Shown in pieces: positions 1 through 4,535 of a stretch of 5,617 nt of DNA (positions are counted from its first letter, which is position 1; each line of letters begins with the position of its first letter). Below the pieces are notes generated by a model. It worked only from the letters and a program-made list of their open reading frames with translations. It made no database searches and was not told the DNA's origin. The stretch comes from Flavobacteriaceae bacterium UBA3078. GTDB lineage: Bacteria > Bacteroidota > Bacteroidia > Flavobacteriales > Flavobacteriaceae. Position numbers and translations under genes: made by a program. The stretch spans positions 1 to 5,617 of the forward strand of contig DFBO01000071.1 of assembly GCA_002366675.1 (NCBI GenBank), read 5' to 3'.

Positions 1-104
1 ATATCACTCTCCAAAGAATGATAATCATTTTCGCAAGCTATAAATGCAAATAAAACAAGAGTTAAAGTGCCTAAAAATTTTAAGGCTTCAATTTTTCTTT
101 TCAT
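1..104 (-). CDS. Lipoprotein, N-terminal fragment (DUF4270-like)
   Basis: This is the 5' end of a minus-strand gene that runs off the left edge; 34 codons are visible from an ATG at 104-102. The peptide starts MKRKIEALKF, followed by a hydrophobic stretch (about residues 8-22) and a lipobox F-I-A-C with Cys24, the classic signal of a lipid-anchored exported protein (signal peptidase II). After the cysteine comes ENDYHSLESD, an acidic start that resembles flavobacterial DUF4270 lipoproteins. I also remember DUF4270 genes lying downstream of the small glycogen-synthase-like gene in this group, so the family call rests on position plus a very short match. The start is 24 bp after the stop of the GT5-like gene on the same strand, without a visible terminator, so the two are probably co-transcribed. 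The lipoprotein nature is fairly sure; the DUF4270 name is inference and the function is unknown. Confidence 0.72.
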   Translation of the reverse strand, partial: MKRKIEALKFLGTLTLVLFAFIACENDYHSLESD

Positions 105-128
105 AATTTAATACGGATGACTTAGGGA

Positions 129-938
129 TTAACCTAGTACTTTTGTGTTATAAAATTCAACATAAGCTTCACCAAATTCATCTTTTGATTTATAATCTAA
201 AAATGGTTTTTCAGAATCTTTCAAATACGAGTCTAATTCGGCTGGAATCTCTTCAGAACCAATTATCAAAGCATCAGAATGGTCTATTGCAATTTTCATT
301 AAACTGTTATAGGTAGGTTTTTCTAGTTCTTTAATATGGCTTTCTTCTATGTTGTCAAATTTTACTTTGTTAATCATATCTTTATTTAACGTACCATCGA
401 AGCTTTGATTGTATATAGATGTTACAATCTTACTTTCGTTAAATAATGGTTCGTCTTTATAATATTGTTTTAGGTACATTGGCAATAACGATGCCAACCA
501 ACCATGAACATGAATAATATCTGGCGACCAGTTTAATTTTTTAACAGTTTCAATAACGCCTTTTGCAAAGAAAATGGCACGTTCGTCATTATCTGGAAAC
601 AATACGCCATCTTCATCCGTCAATGTGGCCTTTCTTTTAAAATATTCATCATTATCAATAAAATAAACCTGAATACGCTCTTTAGGTATAGATGCTACTT
701 TAATTATAAGCGGCATGTCTAAATCATTAATAACTAAATTAATACCTGAAAGCCTAATTACTTCATGCAATTGATGTCTTCTTTCATTAATATTTCCATA
801 TCTAGGCATAAAAATTCGTATTTGCCCACCTTGCTGATTAACCATTCTTGGAGCTTCAAACGACATTGAAGAAATTTCAGTTTCAGGTAAATATGGTACA
901 ACTTCAGATGATACATATAATATCCTCTTATCTTTCAT
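129..938 (-). CDS. Half-size glycogen synthase-like protein (GT5 N-terminal domain only)
   Basis: The 269-residue product matches the N-terminal Rossmann-like domain of glycogen/starch synthase (GT5). Visible family marks are the opening ILYVSSEVVPY (residues 6-16), a D-I-I-H-V-H-G-W segment (140-147) equivalent to the usual DvvHaHdW motif, V-T-S-I-Y-N-Q (172-178) where classical enzymes have f-T-I-H-N, and S-D-A-L-I-I-G-S (221-228) near the domain end. Two things are missing. The ADP-glucose-binding KxGGL loop expected right after the SSE motif is replaced by L-P-E-T-E-I-S (17-23). The C-terminal GT-B domain, which carries the catalytic and nucleotide-binding residues, is absent; full GlgA is about 470-480 residues. 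The reading frame is clean and ends in a normal TAA, so this looks like a stable short family rather than a broken gene. No signal peptide is seen, so it is probably cytosolic. Database entries often call such proteins glycogen synthase; I would not assume that activity. Confidence 0.85.
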   Translation of the reverse strand: MKDKRILYVSSEVVPYLPETEISSMSFEAPRMVNQQGGQIRIFMPRYGNINERRHQLHEVIRLSGINLVINDLDMPLIIKVASIPKERIQVYFIDNDEYFKRKATLTDEDGVLFPDNDERAIFFAKGVIETVKKLNWSPDIIHVHGWLASLLPMYLKQYYKDEPLFNESKIVTSIYNQSFDGTLNKDMINKVKFDNIEESHIKELEKPTYNSLMKIAIDHSDALIIGSEEIPAELDSYLKDSEKPFLDYKSKDEFGEAYVEFYNTKVLG

Positions 939-975
939 AAATAATTGCTTTTAGTAATTCGAAATAAAAAACACG

Positions 976-983
976 CAAAAGTA
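976..983 (-). promoter_or_regulatory. Promoter -7 box for the GT5-like gene
   Basis: Read on the minus strand this is TACTTTTG, an exact match to the Bacteroidota -7 consensus TAnnTTTG. It lies about 38 bp upstream of the ATG at 938, giving a leader of roughly 30 nt. I could not find a convincing TTG (-33) element at the expected distance, so the call rests on the -7 box and its position in the divergent intergenic region. Confidence 0.5.
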
Positions 984-989
984 CAAAAA

Positions 990-1022
990 TTTATGCAGAT
1001 TCATTGTAAAATATTAAGTTTG
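990..1022 (+). promoter_or_regulatory. Promoter for panC
   Basis: TAAGTTTG at 1015-1022 matches the Bacteroidota -7 consensus TAnnTTTG exactly. A weak -33-like TTTATG lies at 990-995, 19 nt upstream. The start of transcription would fall near 1026, leaving about 20 nt before the GTG start of panC. It is arranged back to back with the minus-strand box at 976-983, so the 107-bp gap serves both directions. Confidence 0.5.
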
Positions 1023-1045
1023 CACGCGTTAATATTTTATTAAAG

Positions 1046-1894
1046 GTGAAGATTTTTACAGAAAAAACTCAAATTCAAAACACGATTAAGCAAATCAAGG
1101 CCAAAGATTTAACTATTGGCTTTGTGCCTACAATGGGAGCCTTGCATGAAGGGCATTTGTCTTTGGTCGACGAAGCCTTTAAAAATAGTGATGTTATTGT
1201 TGTGAGTATTTTTGTAAATCCTACTCAGTTTGATAATAAAGAAGATTTAAAAAAATATCCTAGGACTTTAGAAGTAGATGCTAAATTGTTATCGAGTTTA
1301 AGTAATGATATTATTATTTATGCGCCAACCGTAGACGATATTTACGATGGTAAAACTGTTGCTGAGCATTTTTCATTTGATGGTTTGGAATTTGAAATGG
1401 AGGGGAAATTTAGAGCAGGACATTTCGATGGTGTTGGGACTATTGTAAAGCGTCTTTTTGAGATTGTAAAACCTAACAATGCTTATTTTGGAAAAAAAGA
1501 TTTTCAGCAGTTTATGATTATAAAAAAACTGGTAGAAAAGCATCAACTTCCAGTAAAAATCATAGGTTGTGAAATACATAGAGAAACTAATGGTTTAGCT
1601 ATGAGTTCTAGAAATATGCGTTTAAAAAAAGATTACAAACAAGCAGCGCCTTTTATCTACAAAACATTAAAGTCTGCCAAGAAAAAGTTTGGCACAAAAA
1701 GTGCTAAAAAGGTTATAGAGTGGGTTGAAAATGAGTTTTCTAATCATAAATTATTAACATTAGAATATTTTATAATCGCAGATCAAGAAACATTAAAACC
1801 TACTATTAGAAAATCTAAGAAAAAATCATATCGTGCTTTTATTGCTGTTTATGCTGACGAAATCAGATTAATTGATAATATCGCACTAAATTAA
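1046..1894 (+). CDS. panC: Pantothenate synthetase
   Basis: The 282-residue product is a cytosolic PanC (pantoate--beta-alanine ligase), which uses ATP to activate pantoate as an adenylate and joins it to beta-alanine to give pantothenate. Its length is normal for the family. The nucleotidyltransferase signature is intact: P-T-M-G-A-L-H-E-G-H (residues 28-37) with the HxGH histidines 34 and 37, F-V-N-P-T-Q-F (56-62) with pantoate-binding Gln61, F-R-A-G-H-F-D-G-V (122-130), F-G-K-K-D-F-Q-Q (148-155) and the KMSKS-like M-S-S-R-N (186-190). The start is GTG at 1046, which gives the usual N-terminus (KIFTEK); no in-frame ATG lies upstream close by. There is no well-spaced Shine-Dalgarno sequence, which is normal for Bacteroidota. 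panD follows after 13 bp and supplies the beta-alanine substrate. Confidence 0.98.
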   Translation: MKIFTEKTQIQNTIKQIKAKDLTIGFVPTMGALHEGHLSLVDEAFKNSDVIVVSIFVNPTQFDNKEDLKKYPRTLEVDAKLLSSLSNDIIIYAPTVDDIYDGKTVAEHFSFDGLEFEMEGKFRAGHFDGVGTIVKRLFEIVKPNNAYFGKKDFQQFMIIKKLVEKHQLPVKIIGCEIHRETNGLAMSSRNMRLKKDYKQAAPFIYKTLKSAKKKFGTKSAKKVIEWVENEFSNHKLLTLEYFIIADQETLKPTIRKSKKKSYRAFIAVYADEIRLIDNIALN

Positions 1895-1903
1895 TTACCT
1901 TTG
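1872..1903 (+). promoter_or_regulatory. Internal promoter for panD (nearly leaderless)
   Basis: TTG at 1872-1874 and TACCTTTG at 1896-1903, separated by 21 nt, match the Bacteroidota pattern TTG-N17-23-TAnnTTTG. The -33 element lies inside the last codons of panC and the -7 box overlaps its end. With the box centred on -7 the transcript would begin around 1906-1909, which is essentially the A of the panD ATG at 1908. The motif match is exact; transcription from it is inferred. Confidence 0.5.
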
Positions 1904-1907
1904 CCAA

Positions 1908-2258
1908 ATGCAAATACAAGTTGTAAAATCTAAAATTCACAGAGTGAAATGTACAGGTGCAGACCTTAATTATATTGGTAGTATAACTATCGATGAAGAT
2001 TTAATGGATGCAGCCAATATTATTCAAGGTGAAAAAGTTCAAATTGTTAATAACGACAATGGAGAACGTTTGGAAACCTATGTGATTCCTGGACCAAGAA
2101 ACAGTGGAGAAATTACACTTAATGGAGCTGCTGCTAGAAAAGTAGCAGTTGGAGATACACTAATTTTAATTACTTATGCTTTTATGGATATTGAAGAAGC
2201 TAGAGTTTTTAAACCATCTTTAGTGTTCCCTGATGAAGCTACTAACAGACTCATATAA
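1908..2258 (+). CDS. panD: Aspartate 1-decarboxylase, pyruvoyl-dependent
   Basis: The 116-residue protein is the PanD proenzyme. It decarboxylates L-aspartate to beta-alanine, the partner of pantoate in the PanC reaction. The proenzyme cuts itself between Gly24 and Ser25 (Y-I-G-S-I, residues 22-26), and Ser25 becomes the pyruvoyl group at the start of the alpha chain. These positions are the same as in the E. coli enzyme. Other active-site residues known from that enzyme are also in place: Lys9, Tyr22, Arg54, Thr57 and Tyr58, and the N-G-A-A-A-R segment at 72-77. The length is slightly shorter than that of E. coli PanD but normal for the family. The ATG is 13 bp after panC, and a promoter match ends 4 bp before it, so the gene may be read both from panC and from its own start. 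The next gene begins 2 bp after its stop. Confidence 0.98.
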   Translation: MQIQVVKSKIHRVKCTGADLNYIGSITIDEDLMDAANIIQGEKVQIVNNDNGERLETYVIPGPRNSGEITLNGAAARKVAVGDTLILITYAFMDIEEARVFKPSLVFPDEATNRLI

Positions 2259-2260
2259 AT

Positions 2261-3223
2261 TTGAATCAATCGATAAAAAAGTACCTTAAATTAATTCTCC
2301 CAATTTTTTTGGGAGTTTTTTTAATTTGGTTTTCTTTATCTAAAGTTCCTTTAACAGAACTACTTTCATATTTTAAAAATGCTAATTACAATTGGATATT
2401 CTTAGGAATGTTCTGTGGATTCTTAAGTCATTTATCCCGAGCTTATAGATGGCGATTTCAATTAGAACCTTTAGGTTATAATGTAAGTCTTGGAAATAGT
2501 ATCATGGCAGTTTTTTCTGCTTATTTAATAAATTATACCATTCCTAGAGCTGGAGAGGTTGCCAGAGCATCTATTCTAACAACATATGAAAATGTTCCAT
2601 TTGAAAAAGGTTTTGGAACTATAGTGGCCGAGAGAGTCGCCGATTTATTGGTTATGGTTGTTATTATTATAATCACTCTTTTTATTCAGTTTGATTTTAT
2701 CTATCAGTTTTTTATTGAAAAATTCAATCCAGTTTTCATTTTAATAGCATTATTTGCTTTAGGGATCTTATTCTTTATCTTTTTTAAATTTATTAAAACC
2801 AGTAAAACATCATTTGCTTTAAAATTGAAAACCTTTGTTTCTGGATTAATTGAAGGGGCTTTAAGCATCTTTAAAATGAAAAAGAAATGGGCTTTTATTG
2901 GTCACACCATTTTCATTTGGAGCATGTATATTGCCATGTTTTATTTTACGTCTTTTTCATTAACTGAATTACATACCATTCCTTTTGGAGCAATCTTAAT
3001 TGGTTTTATATCTGCAAGCTTTAGTATTGCTGCTACAAATGGAGGCATAGGGTCTTATCCAATTGCAGTTTATGCTGCATTTTCTTTATTTTCTATTGCT
3101 CAATCTCCAAGTATTGCCTTCGGTTGGATTGTTTGGACTTCACAAACTTTACTTCTTGTTCTAGGAGGAGGTTTGTCATTAATATTATTGCCCATTATTA
3201 ATAAAAACAAGAATAAACAATAG
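2261..3223 (+). CDS. YbhN/UPF0104-type integral membrane protein (flippase-like, LPG synthase TM-like)
   Basis: The 320-residue product is an inner-membrane protein with about eight or nine hydrophobic segments (roughly 9-27, 44-62, 78-94, 127-148, 155-178, 209-231, 241-259, 264-283 and 288-312). It carries marks of the family named lysylphosphatidylglycerol synthase TM region: P-R-A-G-E-V-A-R at 95-102, E-R-V-A-D-L at 124-129 and N-G-G-I-G-S-Y-P at 260-267. Relatives include the membrane half of MprF, which flips aminoacylated lipids, and stand-alone proteins of uncertain role. No soluble aminoacyl-transferase domain is attached, so lipid synthesis is unlikely and lipid or glycolipid movement is only a guess. 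The start is a TTG 2 bp after the panD stop; an in-frame TAA 16 bp upstream and the lack of any ATG before residue 50 make it the best choice. The short gap suggests translational coupling with panD. The C-terminus is a short basic tail (NKNKNKQ). Confidence 0.88.
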   Translation: MNQSIKKYLKLILPIFLGVFLIWFSLSKVPLTELLSYFKNANYNWIFLGMFCGFLSHLSRAYRWRFQLEPLGYNVSLGNSIMAVFSAYLINYTIPRAGEVARASILTTYENVPFEKGFGTIVAERVADLLVMVVIIIITLFIQFDFIYQFFIEKFNPVFILIALFALGILFFIFFKFIKTSKTSFALKLKTFVSGLIEGALSIFKMKKKWAFIGHTIFIWSMYIAMFYFTSFSLTELHTIPFGAILIGFISASFSIAATNGGIGSYPIAVYAAFSLFSIAQSPSIAFGWIVWTSQTLLLVLGGGLSLILLPIINKNKNKQ

Positions 3224-3230
3224 ATTTATT

Positions 3231-3259
3231 TTTGGATAAAGTTTGAAAAATTAAATTTT
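3231..3259 (+). promoter_or_regulatory. Possible promoter for first esterase-like gene
   Basis: TTTG at 3231-3234 and TAAATTTT at 3252-3259 are spaced by 17 nt and resemble the Bacteroidota promoter, with one mismatch in the last base of the -7 box. The leader would be about 50 nt and holds a run AAACCTTAA (3264-3272), also present in the leader of the paralogue downstream (4517-4525). In the rest of the 89-bp gap I see no terminator with a G+C-rich stem. Confidence 0.3.
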
Positions 3260-3312
3260 AAACTAAACCTTAATTTCTTAACTTGCCAATGTAACCTTTT
3301 AACTTTTTTAAG

Positions 3313-4449
3313 ATGAAAAAACTTATATACTCATTTGCATTCTTTTTCTTTTTTCAAATTACAAATGCGCAAGTTAATTATGAGTCTTTCAACTCTTCTA
3401 AATTAGGCGAAAAGCGTGATCTTAAAATTTTGTTACCTAGAGGATATAATCAAGATGATAAAACAGAATACCCATTAGTTATTGTTTTAGATGGAGATTA
3501 TTTATTTGAACCTATAATAGGTAACATTGATTATCAATCCTATTGGGATGATATGCCAGAATGTATTGTAGTTGGAGTTAAACAGGCAGATACAAGAGAT
3601 TTGGATTTTTTATATAACGACGAAACAAACTTTCCTGCTCATGAAGGTGCAAGCTTTTTTGAATTTATTGGAATGGAGTTAATCCCTCATATAGAAGATT
3701 CGTATAATGTAGCAAACTTCAGAATGGTAGTTGGACATGATTTAAGTGCCAATTTTTTAAATTATTTTTTATTCAAAGAATTCCCAATTTTTAAAGCTTA
3801 TATATCATTAAGTCCAGATTTTGCACCTGAAATGGAGACAAGACTTTTAGAAAAACTCTCAGTATTACAAGAAGATACGTTTTATTATTTAGCAACTGCA
3901 GATGACGATGTTAGTGCTCTTCAAAAAAAGATTGTTGCAGCTAATGAATTAATTAAAGATATAGAAAACCCAAAACTTCATTACAGATTTGATAATTTTC
4001 AAGACGCAAACCATTACTCTTTAGTTGGGTTAGGAATTCCTAAGGCTATTAATGAAATATTTACTTTGTATAAACCTATTAATAAATTAGAATATAAAGA
4101 AAAGCTGTTAACCTATGAAGAAGGTCCTTTTAATTATTTAGTAAAAAAGTACGATGATATTAAATTATTCTATGGGTTTGAAAAAAAACCTATTGAAAAT
4201 GATTTTAGAGCAGTAGCTGCAGCAGCTAAAAAGCTTGAAAATATGGAAGCCCTTGAAAGTTTATCGAAAATGGCAAGAAAAGAATATCCAGATTCTATGA
4301 TTAGTGCTTATTATATGGGTATGTATTTTGAAGAAAAAGGAAATATAAAAAGAGCTTTGCAATATTATCAAAGTGGTATACTGCTTAATCCTTCAGAGTT
4401 TATAGACAAGGATATGTTGCTTGAAAAAACCTATGAATTAAAAGAATAA
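3313..4449 (+). CDS. Exported esterase D-like alpha/beta-hydrolase-fold protein without nucleophile Ser, TPR-like tail
   Basis: The 378-residue protein starts with a signal peptide (MKKL, a phenylalanine-rich core, likely cut between Ala19 and Gln20). Residues about 25-255 resemble the putative-esterase family (PF00756-type): Y-P-L-V-I-V-L-D-G-D-Y (53-63), a conserved F-F-E-F-I-G-M-E-L-I-P (115-125), the elbow V-V-G-H-D-L-S-A-N (139-147) and L-S-P-D (166-169). The elbow normally reads G-H-S-x-x-G; here the serine position is Asp143. A candidate catalytic histidine, His234 in A-N-H-Y-S-L-V, remains. After a linker, residues 310-363 look like a TPR-type helical repeat (A-Y-Y-M-G-M-Y-F-E-E-K-G-N-I-K-R-A-L-Q-Y). 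It is probably periplasmic, as no lipobox, membrane anchor or C-terminal sorting domain is seen. It may bind rather than hydrolyse its ligand; no substrate can be named. A paralogue follows after 86 bp. Confidence 0.85.
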   Translation: MKKLIYSFAFFFFFQITNAQVNYESFNSSKLGEKRDLKILLPRGYNQDDKTEYPLVIVLDGDYLFEPIIGNIDYQSYWDDMPECIVVGVKQADTRDLDFLYNDETNFPAHEGASFFEFIGMELIPHIEDSYNVANFRMVVGHDLSANFLNYFLFKEFPIFKAYISLSPDFAPEMETRLLEKLSVLQEDTFYYLATADDDVSALQKKIVAANELIKDIENPKLHYRFDNFQDANHYSLVGLGIPKAINEIFTLYKPINKLEYKEKLLTYEEGPFNYLVKKYDDIKLFYGFEKKPIENDFRAVAAAAKKLENMEALESLSKMARKEYPDSMISAYYMGMYFEEKGNIKRALQYYQSGILLNPSEFIDKDMLLEKTYELKE

Positions 4450-4462
4450 TACAAAAAATATA

Positions 4463-4483
4463 ACCGTTCATCGATTAAATTTG
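4463..4483 (+). promoter_or_regulatory. Possible regulator site abutting a -7 box
   Basis: ACCGTTCAT at 4463-4471 fits the loose consensus for LytTR-type DNA-binding domains, [TA][AC][CA]GTTN[AG][TG]. It ends 4 bp before TAAATTTG (4476-4483), an exact -7 match that has no TTG element at the usual distance. A promoter lacking -33 with such a site beside it could depend on an activator. Only one half-site is present, so a chance match is quite possible. Confidence 0.25.
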
Positions 4484-4510
4484 CATTTTAAAGAATAATT
4501 AGTACATTTA
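4480..4510 (+). promoter_or_regulatory. Possible promoter for second esterase-like gene
   Basis: TTTG at 4480-4483 and TACATTTA at 4503-4510 are separated by 19 nt, the usual Bacteroidota spacing, with one mismatch in the final base of the -7 box. The transcript would begin near 4514, about 20 nt before the ATG at 4536. It competes with the alternative -7 box at 4476-4483. Either would allow this gene to be expressed apart from the upstream paralogue. No terminator is seen in the 86-bp gap. Confidence 0.4.
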
Positions 4511-4535
4511 CAGACCAAACCTTAACCTACTAATT

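Noticed and set aside
129..938. The short glycogen-synthase-like gene as a truncated glgA pseudogene.
   Set aside because: No remains of the second domain are found in the 24 bp before the next gene, the frame is clean, and the substrate loop is replaced rather than frameshifted.
1029..1043. Inverted repeat TTAAT-N5-ATTAA in the short panC leader.
   Set aside because: Only five A-T pairs; expected by chance in such AT-rich DNA and too weak to act as a riboswitch or terminator.
1373..1579. A 68-codon open frame on the minus strand inside panC.
   Set aside because: It lies wholly inside a well-supported panC reading frame, has low-complexity Phe/Tyr/Lys-rich content and no promoter; it is a shadow of the real gene.
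3247..3259. AT-only palindrome AAAATT-A-AATTTT after the membrane protein gene.
   Set aside because: The one-base loop cannot form a hairpin and there are no G-C pairs, so it is not a terminator; it more likely overlaps a -7 box.
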